A stretch of 64,000 bases of DNA from Pseudomonas sp. BN411 (GTDB taxonomy: Bacteria; Pseudomonadota; Gammaproteobacteria; Pseudomonadales; Pseudomonadaceae), in assembly GCF_029871235.1 (NCBI RefSeq), contig NZ_SSOM01000086.1, positions 176,283-240,282 on the forward strand, in the 5' to 3' direction. The notes beneath the pieces were generated by a model, which had not been told where the DNA came from, did not search any database, and saw only the letters and a list, made by a program, of their open reading frames with translations. Each line of letters opens with the position of its first letter. Position 1 is the stretch's first letter. Below, in pieces: positions 1 through 8,033 of the stretch. A program made the translations under genes and the position numbers.

Positions 1-19
1 TCACTCTCGAGGGACGGCG

Positions 20-1057
20 ATGGACTCACTCACCCAGGCAGTGCTCGGCGCCACCATCCAGGGCGCGCTGCTCGGACGCTGGCAAGGGCGCAAGGCGCTG
101 CTCTACGGCGCAGTGCTCGGCACGCTCCCCGACCTGGACGTGGTGATCCGCTACACCGATGCCGTGGCGGCGATGACCTACCACCGGGGCTTCAGCCATT
201 CGATCTTCGTGCTCAGCGCCCTGGCGGCGTTGCTCACCATGCTGGTGCGACGATGGCGGCCAAATCCCGGCTATTCCACGCAGCGGCTGTTCCTCACCCT
301 CTGGCTGGTGCTGGTGACCCACCCGCTGCTGGATTGCTTCACCAGCTATGGCACCCAGTTGTTCTGGCCACTGATGACGCCTCCCATCGCCTGGTCAAGC
401 ATCTTCATTATCGACCCGCTCTACACCCTGCCCCTGCTGGCGGCGGTGATTGGCGGCGTGCTGTTCGGCCTGCGTGACCGCACGCCGCGCTTGCCGGTTG
501 CGGCACTGGCGCTGTCCAGCCTCTATCTGCTCTCGACCCTCGGCGGCAAGTTCATGGCCGAGCAGCGTGTGCATGAGGTGCTGGAACGGGAAAGCATTCG
601 CCCGCAGGCGATGTTCAGTACACCGACACCGTTCAACACCCTGCTCTGGCGGGTGATCGTGCTCGACGGCGAGGACTACCACGAAGCCCTGGTGAGCTGG
701 TTCGACCACGAACCGCCACGGCTGGAACGCATCCCTCGGGGCACCGAACTGGCGCGGCGCCTGCGGGATTCGCCGCAACACCTGCGGCTGGCCTGGTTCA
801 CCCACGGCATCCTGCGCTACGACCAGATCGACCAGGTGTTGGTGGTCACCGACCTGCGCCTGGGCATGACCGGTTTCCATCCCTTCCGTTTCATCCTCGC
901 AGAACGCCGGGACGGCCGCTGGCAGCCGGTGACGGAAGCTCGCCGCTGGCATACCGACCGAGGGGATCTGGAGCGGCTCAAGGTGCTCTGGCAACGGATC
1001 TGGCATGAGGATCAGGCGGTTCCGCTTTCCACCTGGGCGGGGCTGCTGCAGCGCTAG
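20..1057 (+). CDS. YdjM-like membrane-bound metal-dependent hydrolase family protein
   Basis: A 345-residue protein of the YdjM family (PF04307), described as inner-membrane, putatively metal-dependent hydrolases of unknown substrate. The family hallmarks are in the N-terminal half: a PDLD motif at residues 37-40, HRGFSHS at about 55-61, and a THPLLD motif near 100-105, whose acidic and histidine residues would bind metal. Hydrophobic segments near 62-76, 88-103 and 126-150 are likely membrane spans; the C-terminal half is hydrophilic and poorly conserved. A GAGGGA ribosome-binding site lies just before the ATG. E. coli ydjM is LexA-controlled, but too little upstream DNA is present here to look for a LexA box. 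The family call is fairly sure; the reaction is unknown. Confidence 0.8.
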   Translation: MDSLTQAVLGATIQGALLGRWQGRKALLYGAVLGTLPDLDVVIRYTDAVAAMTYHRGFSHSIFVLSALAALLTMLVRRWRPNPGYSTQRLFLTLWLVLVTHPLLDCFTSYGTQLFWPLMTPPIAWSSIFIIDPLYTLPLLAAVIGGVLFGLRDRTPRLPVAALALSSLYLLSTLGGKFMAEQRVHEVLERESIRPQAMFSTPTPFNTLLWRVIVLDGEDYHEALVSWFDHEPPRLERIPRGTELARRLRDSPQHLRLAWFTHGILRYDQIDQVLVVTDLRLGMTGFHPFRFILAERRDGRWQPVTEARRWHTDRGDLERLKVLWQRIWHEDQAVPLSTWAGLLQR

Positions 1058-1175
1058 AAAACTGGCGGATCCGCCCTGCCCTCATGACGCCAAACCTGCG
1101 GCCGATAAAGTCTCTAGCGGCACTTGCGGCTGGACTACCCTTGCCAGCATCGGACTTCACCAGCGGGGACGGGAC

Positions 1176-2783
1176 ATGAAAATAAGACAGAAAATGGTCG
1201 CCTCCGGAGCGATCAGCGTGCTGGCCGCAGCCCTGCTGGGTGGCATCGGATACTGGGGACAGACCGAACTGGCCGGGGCGCTGGCGGAGAACCAGCTGAG
1301 TGTCAGCGCCCTGCGCAATCACCTGGAGGGCGACATGATGCACGACGCCCTGCGCGCCGACGTGCTGGCGGCGCTGGTGGTGCAGCCGGGCGACCAGGCT
1401 GGGGCCGACCAGGTACGCAGTGATCTGCGCGACCACAGCGAATGGTTCCGCCGCACCCTGGGCGAGAACGCCAAGCTGCCGCTGACGGCGGATATCCACA
1501 GCGCCATCGCCGAGTCCCAGCCAGCCCTGGAGGCTTACATCGGCGATGCCGAACGCATCGTCAATCTCGCCTTACGCGATCCGCAGGCGGCGCGTGGCGA
1601 GCTGTCGGCCTTCGAGCGCAGCTTCGGCGAGCTGGAAGAGAAGAACGAGGCGCTGAGCGGCAATATCGAAGCCCACGCGGCGAAGACCCGTAGCGATGGC
1701 GAGGCCGCCGTGAGCAGCGCCGCCGCCTGGCTGGTGGGCGGCATCCTGCTGGTGATCGGCCTGCTCTGCCTGGTGACCAGCCAGCTGATGCGCGCGGTCC
1801 TGCGCCCGCTGGAGAAAACCGTCGGCGTGGCCCGCGCCATCGCCCAGGGCAACCTGCTCACCCAGGTCAGCATCGACAGCGACGACGAAGCCGGCCAGTT
1901 GCAGCGGGCCCTGGCCGACATGCAGGGCAACCTGCGGCAGATGATTGCCACCATCCGCAGTGAGAGCGAGGAACTGCGCGGCACTGCCCATCGCCTCAGC
2001 GAAACCTCGCAGAGCATCGTCGACGGCGCCAGCGAGCAATCCGACAGCGCCACCAGCATGGCCGCGGCCATGGAGCAGATGATCGCCAACATCGGCCAGA
2101 TTGCCGAACATGCGCGCAATGCGCAGAGCATTTCCGCCCAGTCCGAGGACCTGGCCGGCAGCGGCGGCACGGTGATACTCGGCGTGGTGGACGGCATGAA
2201 CCGCATCGCCGACGCGGTGAACCAGTCGTCCAGCACCATCACGGCGCTGGGCCAATCGTCGGAGGAAATCCACTCCATCATCCAGGTGATCAAAGGCATC
2301 GCCGAACAGACCAACCTGCTGGCGCTGAACGCCGCCATCGAGGCCGCCCGCGCCGGGGAAGCCGGGCGCGGCTTTGCGGTGGTGGCGGACGAAGTACGCA
2401 ACCTGGCGGCGCGCACTGCGCAGTCGACCCAGGAGATCACCGGGATGATCCAGCGCATCCGCGAGTCCACCCAGCAAGCGGTGGACAGCATGCAGACGGG
2501 CGTGGAGCGGGTGCAGGACGGCGTTGGCCTGGCACGGCAGGCGGGCGAGTCGATCAGCGAGATCCGCAGCGGCGCCCACCGTGCGGCGGAAGTGGTGGAG
2601 GAGATTTCCCACACCATTGGCGAGCAGTCCAGGGCCAGTAGCGAAGTGGCCCAGCGGGTGGAGCTGATCGCCCAGATGTCGCGGAGCAACAGCCAGGCCA
2701 TGCGCGACCTCGCCAACGCCGCCGAAAGCCTGGACGCCGTGGCCAGTGCGATGCAGTCGTCGGTGGCGCGGTTTCAGATTTGA
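1176..2783 (+). CDS. Methyl-accepting chemotaxis protein
   Basis: A 535-residue transmembrane chemoreceptor that would signal through CheA/CheW to the flagellar motor or another Che-type pathway. TM1 covers about residues 9-29, followed by a periplasmic helical sensor of about 150 residues (four-helix-bundle type, ligand unknown). TM2 lies at about 180-204, then a HAMP domain and a long cytoplasmic coiled coil. The conserved hairpin tip, with [19 protein letters not shown], is at about 378-396. The reading frame is open further upstream to 1005, but the ATG at 1176 gives a normal short cytoplasmic N-terminus (MKIRQK) right before TM1 and has a GGGGACGGGA ribosome-binding region. No CheB/CheR-binding pentapeptide is visible at the C-terminus. 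No che genes are nearby. Confidence 0.93.
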   Translation: MKIRQKMVASGAISVLAAALLGGIGYWGQTELAGALAENQLSVSALRNHLEGDMMHDALRADVLAALVVQPGDQAGADQVRSDLRDHSEWFRRTLGENAKLPLTADIHSAIAESQPALEAYIGDAERIVNLALRDPQAARGELSAFERSFGELEEKNEALSGNIEAHAAKTRSDGEAAVSSAAAWLVGGILLVIGLLCLVTSQLMRAVLRPLEKTVGVARAIAQGNLLTQVSIDSDDEAGQLQRALADMQGNLRQMIATIRSESEELRGTAHRLSETSQSIVDGASEQSDSATSMAAAMEQMIANIGQIAEHARNAQSISAQSEDLAGSGGTVILGVVDGMNRIADAVNQSSSTITALGQSSEEIHSIIQVIKGIAEQTNLLALNAAIEAARAGEAGRGFAVVADEVRNLAARTAQSTQEITGMIQRIRESTQQAVDSMQTGVERVQDGVGLARQAGESISEIRSGAHRAAEVVEEISHTIGEQSRASSEVAQRVELIAQMSRSNSQAMRDLANAAESLDAVASAMQSSVARFQI

Positions 2784-2796
2784 TTGACGCAAAACC

Positions 2797-2903
2797 CGTA
2801 GGTTGCGGCTGAGCGAAGCGAAGCCCAACGATTAGCGGTACGACAGGCTAAGCAAGGGCCTGAAACCCAGCCTGTTGGGTTTCGTTCCTCTACCCAACCT
2901 ACA
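2797..2903. repeat. GTAGGTTG...CAACCTAC palindromic repeat
   Basis: One copy of the dispersed intergenic palindrome: it begins GTAGGTTGCGGCTGAGCGAA, has an internal GCCCAAC / GTTGGG pair, and closes with CCCAACCTAC. It lies in the convergent gap between the chemoreceptor and the permease gene. Related copies are at 7.6, 15.9, 56.3 and 63.1 kb. Confidence 0.85.
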
Positions 2904-2909
2904 AAGCAG

Positions 2910-2942
2910 AACCCCGGCACCTGGCCGGGGTTCTTTTCTTGT
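2910..2942 (+). terminator. Rho-independent terminator after the chemoreceptor gene
   Basis: An ACCCCGG/CCGGGGT stem with a short loop (2911-2931) is followed by TTCTTTTCTTG, the right polarity to end rightward transcription. The stem sits 16 bases past the leftward permease stop, so it could also act on that strand, although the T tract there (TTCTGCTTTG) is weaker. Confidence 0.75.
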
Positions 2943-2957
2943 TCGTACAGCTGAGTA

Positions 2958-4373
2958 TCAACCCGCTTCGTAACCTGCGACCTTGCTGGCCTGGGCCTTG
3001 CTGCCGAGCTTCAGGCGGTAGCAACCCCACATCACCAGCAGCCATACCGGGATGGCGTACACCGATACCTGGATGCCCGGGATCATCAGCATGATGCCGA
3101 GGATGAACAGTACGAAGGCCAGGCACAGGTAGTTGCTCATCGGGTACCAGAGGGAGCGGAAGCCGGTGCGAACACCGTCCTTGTCCATCTGCTGGCGGAA
3201 CTTCAGGTGGGAGTAACTGATCATCGCCCAGTTGATCACCAGAGCAGCTACCACCAGGGACATCAGCAGTTCCAGCGCGTTCTGCGGGACCACGTAGTTG
3301 ATCACCACGGCGAGGAAGGTCACGGCCGCCGACACCAGCAGCGAACGTACCGGTACGCCGCGCTTGTCCACCTTGGCCAGGACGCGCGGGGCATCACCCT
3401 GCTCGGCCAGGCCCAGCAGCATGCGGCCGTTGCAGTAGGTACCGCTGTTGTAGACCGACACCGCAGCAGTCAGCACCACGAAGTTCAGCAGGTGGGCGGC
3501 GGTGTCGCTGCCGATCAGCGCGAAGATCTTCACGAAGGGGCTGCCGCTGTAGGCATCGCCCGCGCCGTTGATGGAAGCCAGCAGCGCGTCCCAGGGGCTC
3601 AGGGAGAGCAGCACGACCAGGGCGCCGACATAGAAGATCAGGATGCGGTAGATGACCTGGTTGATGGCCTTCGGGATCACCTGCTTCGGCTTGTCGGCCT
3701 CGGCAGCGGTGAAGCCGAGCATTTCCAGGCCGCCGAAGGAGAACATGATGAAGGCCATGGCCATCACCAGCCCGCTGACGCCGTTGGGGAAGAAGCCGCC
3801 ATGGGCCCAGAGGTTGGCGACCGTTGCCTGCTCGCCGCCGCTACCGCTGAACAGCATCCAGCAGCCGAGGACGATCATGCCGACGATGGCGACCACCTTG
3901 ATCATGGCGAACCAGAACTCGGCCTCGCCGAAGAGTTTCACGTTGGCCAGGTTGATGGCGTTGACCACCAGGAAGAAGACGGCGGCAGTGGCCCAGGTGG
4001 GGACGTCCGGCCACCAGTAGTGGATGTACTTGCCCACGGCGGTGAGTTCGGACATGCCGACCAGGATATAGAGCACCCAGCAGTTCCAGCCCGAGAGGAA
4101 GCCGGCGAAACCGCCCCAGTATTTGTGTGCGAAGTGGCTGAAGGAGCCGGCGACCGGCTCTTCGACGATCATTTCGCCCAGCTGGCGCATGATCAGGAAG
4201 GCGATGAAGCCGCAGATGGCGTAGCCGAGAATCATCGAAGGACCGGCGGACTTGAGCACGCCGGCGGAACCGAGGAAGAGACCGGTGCCGATGGCGCCGC
4301 CGAGGGCGATCAGCTGGATGTGGCGATTCTTCAGGCCGCGTTTCAGCTCGCCCGAGTGTTGCATCTCACTCAT
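2958..4373 (-). CDS. aroP: APC-family aromatic amino acid permease (AroP-like)
   Basis: A 471-residue inner-membrane secondary transporter of the amino acid-polyamine-organocation superfamily with twelve predicted helices. The sequence follows the E. coli AroP/PheP pattern closely: GLKNRHIQLIALGGAIGTGL at the start, MRQLGEM and EEPVAGSFSHFA in helices 2-3, FSFGGLE in helix 6, and VDKRGVPV followed by ALVINWAMIS near residues 350-400. It most likely imports phenylalanine, tyrosine and/or tryptophan with protons. It lies 96 bases downstream of maiA on the same strand, so uptake and the tyrosine/homogentisate breakdown step may be co-expressed. The subfamily is well supported; which aromatic acid is preferred is not. 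Confidence 0.82.
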   Translation of the reverse strand: MSEMQHSGELKRGLKNRHIQLIALGGAIGTGLFLGSAGVLKSAGPSMILGYAICGFIAFLIMRQLGEMIVEEPVAGSFSHFAHKYWGGFAGFLSGWNCWVLYILVGMSELTAVGKYIHYWWPDVPTWATAAVFFLVVNAINLANVKLFGEAEFWFAMIKVVAIVGMIVLGCWMLFSGSGGEQATVANLWAHGGFFPNGVSGLVMAMAFIMFSFGGLEMLGFTAAEADKPKQVIPKAINQVIYRILIFYVGALVVLLSLSPWDALLASINGAGDAYSGSPFVKIFALIGSDTAAHLLNFVVLTAAVSVYNSGTYCNGRMLLGLAEQGDAPRVLAKVDKRGVPVRSLLVSAAVTFLAVVINYVVPQNALELLMSLVVAALVINWAMISYSHLKFRQQMDKDGVRTGFRSLWYPMSNYLCLAFVLFILGIMLMIPGIQVSVYAIPVWLLVMWGCYRLKLGSKAQASKVAGYEAG

Positions 4374-4469
4374 TGCGTCACCTTTTGTTGTTGTCGTGAC
4401 GGGATTTCACCCGCCGGGCTTGTGGTCCGGCGGCACGTTGCAAGGCAGGTGGGTAGACCAGACCCCGGA

Positions 4470-5135
4470 TTACTGTGCGTCTGGCTGTACCTCCGGAGCA
4501 GCATTCCTGAATGCTTCGAGGGCTTCGCAGCGCGCAGCGATATCGAGGATGCGCGGATAGGCCGACAGGTCACAGTCGAAGCGTCGTGCGTTGTAGATCT
4601 GGGGAACCAGACAGGCTTCCAGGTAGCCGGGGCGGCTGCCCAGGGAGAGCTTGCCGCCGAAGGATTCCAGGCCCTTTTCCACAGCGGCGAGACCTACGTC
4701 CACCCAGTGGCGGTACCAGGCATCCTTGGCCTCGTCGGCGACGCCCAGTTCAGCCTTGAGGTACTGCAGCACCCGCAGGTTGTTCAGCGGATGTACATCG
4801 CAGACGATGTGCATGGCCAGCGAGCGCACCAGGGCGCGCTGGGCGGGGTCGGCCGGCAGCAGGGCCGGTACGGGGAAGACTTCGTCGAGGTATTCGAGGA
4901 TGGCCAGGGACTGGGCGATGCGGATTTCGCCACCGGCATTGCCGGCATCCACCAGCAGCGGCACCAGGCCCTGGGGGTTGAGCTCGCGATAGGCGTCCTG
5001 ATGCTGCTGGCCGCCATCCTTGACCAGGTGCACCGGCTCCTGACGATAGGCCAGGCCCTTGAGGTTGAGGGCGATACGCACGCGGTAGGCAGCGCTGGAG
5101 CGCCAGTACCCGTAGAGGGTGAGTTCTGTATTCAT
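4470..5135 (-). CDS. maiA: Maleylacetoacetate isomerase
   Basis: A 221-residue zeta-class glutathione S-transferase that isomerises maleylacetoacetate to fumarylacetoacetate in the homogentisate branch of phenylalanine/tyrosine breakdown. The N-terminal thioredoxin-like domain carries the zeta-class active-site stretch SSAAYRVRIAL at residues 13-23. The rest is the all-helical GST domain, ending at the usual length for the family (about 212-220). The frame is open upstream to 5432, but the ATG at 5135 gives the standard N-terminus. The usual partners hmgA (homogentisate dioxygenase) and fahA are not in this window. The gene is paired instead with the AroP-like permease, so this is a detached or second copy of the pathway gene. 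A zeta GST with another substrate, such as maleylpyruvate, remains possible. Confidence 0.85.
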   Translation of the reverse strand: MNTELTLYGYWRSSAAYRVRIALNLKGLAYRQEPVHLVKDGGQQHQDAYRELNPQGLVPLLVDAGNAGGEIRIAQSLAILEYLDEVFPVPALLPADPAQRALVRSLAMHIVCDVHPLNNLRVLQYLKAELGVADEAKDAWYRHWVDVGLAAVEKGLESFGGKLSLGSRPGYLEACLVPQIYNARRFDCDLSAYPRILDIAARCEALEAFRNAAPEVQPDAQ

Positions 5136-5431
5136 GGCGTCGGGCCGAATTTTTGTTTGCGCCATCTCACTCTGGCAGGGCCTGGCGAACAAGGCGCGGA
5201 ATCTCCCGCAGCGACGTGCTGGGCGGCCTATCCGGAAAGTTTTCCTTACAGCCCTGAAAAAGCGTCGATACCGCCTGCCAGACGCTCTGCCTGCGTAAGG
5301 ATTTCTTGACAGCGTGTTCAGCCAGGCTTCCAGGCGGGAGTGCAGTTGGCCGACCAGCGGCGGTTTGCACGGGGTCCTGGCCTGTGCCATATGAAAGCAA
5401 AGCGCCACCAACCGCCGGGGAATGCCACGCA

Positions 5432-6529
5432 ATGCCGCACATGGACGAGCTCTACGACAGCCTGGTCAACCTCTGCTACGAATGCGTGCTGGATGGCGGC
5501 GCCTGGCGGCCAATGCTGGAACTTCTGACGGCGGCCACCGGCCACCAGTTGGGCGCCCTGCTCTTCCTCGACCAGCACGAGAAACGGCCGCAGGTCACCT
5601 CCATCAACCTCTGCGACCCGGCCTGCGTGGAGGTCTACAACGCCTACTACCACCAGCTCGATCCGGCCAAGGACGTGCTGGTCCCGCGGCCGGTGGGCAG
5701 CTGGTATCACGACCTGGAGGACCTGGGCCCGCAACGCATCCGCCGCGACCCGTACTACCAGGAATTCCACCTCCCCTTCGGCATGAGCAACATCTCCTGC
5801 ATCAAGCTGCACGAGCAGGCCGAATCGGGCGTCTACCTGTCGCTGCTGACCGCTGTGGGCGCGGCCTTGCCGGAGATGCGGCAGCGCGACCTGCTGATGC
5901 GCCTGAGCCCTCACCTGGTGCGCGCCGCGAAGATGTCCAACCACCTGCAGAACCTGGAACTGGAGGTGGCCCACCGCGACCTGCTGCTGGAACGCCACCC
6001 CGCGCCGCTCTGGCTGCTGGATGCCGAAGGCCGGGTGCGCTACTGCAACCGCCAGGCCGAGCAACGCCTGAGCCACCCGGCGTTCGCCCTGAAGGGCCTT
6101 CAGGGACGGCTGCATGGCAAGACGCTGGATGGCCGCCTGCAGGCGCTGATCCGCCAGGCTGCCGGCCAGGATGGCAAGCGCCGCGCCGGTTGGCTGCCTC
6201 TGCCGGGTGAAGCGCAAGGGCGCCTGCTGGTAACGCCGGTGCCCGAGTCTTCGCCGCTGTCGGCCCGGCACACTGGCCCGCTGGTGCTGCTGACACTGCT
6301 GGAAGGCCAGGCCGGGAGCCAATGGCTGGCTGACCTGTTCCAGTTCAGTCCGGCGGAGCAACGCCTGGCCAACCTGCTCGTCCAGGGCTTGGCACCGGAG
6401 GCCTGTGCCGAGCGCCTGAATGTTTCGATCAACACCATCCGTACCCAGTTGCGCGCGCTGTTCCGCAAGACCGAAACGGAACGTCAGGCGGAGCTGGTCA
6501 CCCTCCTCGCTCGCCTGCAGGGCCTGTGA
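5432..6529 (+). CDS. LuxR-family transcriptional regulator
   Basis: A 365-residue DNA-binding regulator. The C-terminal 60 residues form a LuxR-type helix-turn-helix: FSPAEQRLANLLVQGL, then the recognition-helix region NVSINTIRTQLRALFRKT. The N-terminal 180 residues look like a GAF-type sensory fold, and a PAS-like stretch (LLDAEGRVRYCNRQAE) lies around 190-205. It has neither the acyl-homoserine-lactone pocket signature nor a receiver domain, so it is neither a classic quorum sensor nor a two-component regulator. The start is the first ATG of MPHMDE, behind a GGGGAA motif; an ATG nine bases later is also possible. It is transcribed away from maiA across a 296-base gap, so it may control maiA-aroP, but that is inference. 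Confidence 0.85.
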   Translation: MPHMDELYDSLVNLCYECVLDGGAWRPMLELLTAATGHQLGALLFLDQHEKRPQVTSINLCDPACVEVYNAYYHQLDPAKDVLVPRPVGSWYHDLEDLGPQRIRRDPYYQEFHLPFGMSNISCIKLHEQAESGVYLSLLTAVGAALPEMRQRDLLMRLSPHLVRAAKMSNHLQNLELEVAHRDLLLERHPAPLWLLDAEGRVRYCNRQAEQRLSHPAFALKGLQGRLHGKTLDGRLQALIRQAAGQDGKRRAGWLPLPGEAQGRLLVTPVPESSPLSARHTGPLVLLTLLEGQAGSQWLADLFQFSPAEQRLANLLVQGLAPEACAERLNVSINTIRTQLRALFRKTETERQAELVTLLARLQGL

Positions 6530-6682
6530 TTCGCAGCAATCCGCCCATTTGAAAGCGCGATTTCATCTATCTGAATGATTGCGGGCAGATCGCCATCAAC
6601 TAAGGTTCTACACGGAGATAGCACCTGCCTTTATCCCGCGTGCCGGGTCAAGGAATCCACGTTTGGCCAGAGGAGGTGGCGT

Positions 6683-7579
6683 GTGGAAGAGTCCAGTGAT
6701 CCGGAAGAACTGAGCAGAGGCATCCAGCAACAACAACAGGTCAAGCAGGAACTGGCGGCAATCAAGGCCGAACGCGAGCGGCTGCGATTCGATACACCTG
6801 CACCGCCCCGGGAAGAGGCGCCGCCGCCGAGCAACATCCTTCCCTTTCCCAGCCGAACACTGCCAAGCCCCGGCCTGCGCTGCGGCAACGCGCTGCTGCT
6901 GGACTATCTCTATGGCGTCGAATCGGACGCCCTGCGCAGCCTGCCCGAGGAGCGCACCCGCCAGCTGTTCGATTTCGCCACCAGCGCGCAAGCGGCCCGC
7001 GCCCTGCGCTGCCGCCGCCGCATGCTTGCCCGCGCCCTGGACGAAACCTGCCTGGACGCCGGCAAGGGCGCGCGCATGCTGTGTGTCGCCGGTGGCCACT
7101 TCCGCGAGGCGGAGCTGGCCCGCGAACTGCGCCACGGGCACTTCGGCGAGATGCTGGTGTTCGATGACGACGCGGCGCGACTGGACACGGTGCGCAAGAG
7201 CTATGGTCCCTTGGGTGTGCGCACCCGCCTGGGCAACCTGAACCAACTGCTGAACGGTGAGTGCGAGTTCGAGGGCTACGACCTGGTGTATTCCTCTGGA
7301 ATCACTGAGCTGCTGGATGACCGTCGCTGCGAACGCCTGGTCCACCGCCTGTTCCAGGCCCTGCGGCCGGGCGGTCGTCTGTTGCTGGCGAACTTCCGGC
7401 CGGGCGTCAATGCGATCGCCTTTCTCGAAGGGCTGCTGGACTGGCACCCGCATTATCGCCACGACGTGCAGATGCTCAGCCTGCTGGATGGGGTCGATTA
7501 CAACCAGATCGCCTCGGCGCGGGTATTCCACGACATCGGCCAGCGCATCGTCTTCCTGGAGGCGGTGAGGTACGGCTGA
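6683..7579 (+). CDS. Atypical class I SAM-dependent methyltransferase-like protein
   Basis: A 298-residue protein starting at GTG behind a near-perfect GAGGAGGTG ribosome-binding site; the frame runs upstream to 6575, but that part has no Shine-Dalgarno sequence. Residues 5-35 are a glutamine- and charge-rich probable coiled coil, then comes a proline-rich linker. The remainder is a Rossmann-type methyltransferase domain. Motif I reads MLCVAGGHFREAEL (about residue 130) instead of the usual E/DxGxGxG. The acidic motif II (LVFDDDAARL) and the post-motif LRPGGRLLLANF are recognisable. The end, with LLDWHPHYR, resembles the family annotated as extracellular-factor (3-hydroxypalmitate methyl ester) biosynthesis proteins. 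The substrate is unknown, and loss of methyl transfer is possible given the odd motif I. Confidence 0.7.
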   Translation: MEESSDPEELSRGIQQQQQVKQELAAIKAERERLRFDTPAPPREEAPPPSNILPFPSRTLPSPGLRCGNALLLDYLYGVESDALRSLPEERTRQLFDFATSAQAARALRCRRRMLARALDETCLDAGKGARMLCVAGGHFREAELARELRHGHFGEMLVFDDDAARLDTVRKSYGPLGVRTRLGNLNQLLNGECEFEGYDLVYSSGITELLDDRRCERLVHRLFQALRPGGRLLLANFRPGVNAIAFLEGLLDWHPHYRHDVQMLSLLDGVDYNQIASARVFHDIGQRIVFLEAVRYG

Positions 7580-7610
7580 GCTGCCCTGGCCCTTGAATGG
7601 GGGAGAGTCC

Positions 7611-7960
7611 CGTAGGTTGGTCCGAGCCTGCGAGGCCCAACGTGGCCAGTCACAGGCGCCGCAGCGTTGGGCTTCGCTTCGCTCTGACCAACCTACAAAA
7701 GCCCTCACATTCGCCAAGGGCCGCGCAGCGGCCCCGTAGGTTGGTCCGAGCCCGCGAGGCCCAACGCGGCCAGTCACGGGCGCCGCAGCGTTGGGCTTCG
7801 CTTCGCTCTGACCAACCTACAAAAGCCCTCACATTCGCCAAGGGCCGCGCAGCGGCCCCGTAGGTTGGTCCGAGCCTGCGAGGCCCAACGCGGCCAGTCG
7901 CAGGCGCCGCAGCGTTGGGTTTCGCTTCGCTCTAGCGGAACGCCGCCCGCACCAACCTAC
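7611..7960. repeat. Tandem array of three GTAGGTTGG palindromes, 124-bp period
   Basis: Three copies begin at 7611, 7735 and 7859. Each has CGTAGGTTGGTCCGAGCCYG, GCCCAAC, a short centre, GTTGGGCTTCGCTTCGCTCT and CCAACCTAC. Units are joined by a spacer with CATTCGCCAAGGGCCGCGCAGCGGCCCC, a truncated form of the second repeat type. Copies 1 and 2 are almost identical; the third differs near its end. The array fills most of the 454-base gap between convergent genes (7580-8033), where I see no coding capacity. Confidence 0.93.
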
Positions 7961-7978
7961 ATAAGCCTCTTTGCTCTT

Positions 7979-8018
7979 GTGGGGGCGAATTCATTCGCGA
8001 TTGAAATCGCCCCCAACA
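7979..8018. repeat. GGGGGCGAATTCATTCGC-type inverted repeat
   Basis: GTGGGGGCGAATTCATTCGC is followed closely by GATTGAAATCGCCCCCAAC, giving a GGGGGCGAT-like stem. It sits 18 bases past the stop of the leftward ABC exporter gene and may act as its 3' hairpin. Related elements are at 17.7, 31.6, 47.4, 56.4 and 63.2 kb. Confidence 0.8.
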
Positions 8019-8033
8019 AAATCGGGGCAACCG

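Noticed and set aside
3207-5309. Very long rightward frame (700 codons) opposite aroP and maiA
   Set aside because: It is the antisense shadow of two genes with firm family matches. The translation is histidine/glutamine-rich low-complexity sequence typical of the complement of GC-rich coding DNA.
7611-7960. Coding sequence across the tandem repeats (frames of 60-90 codons on both strands)
   Set aside because: The frames are open only because the repeat has few stops; the same peptide repeats with each unit and there is no ribosome-binding site.
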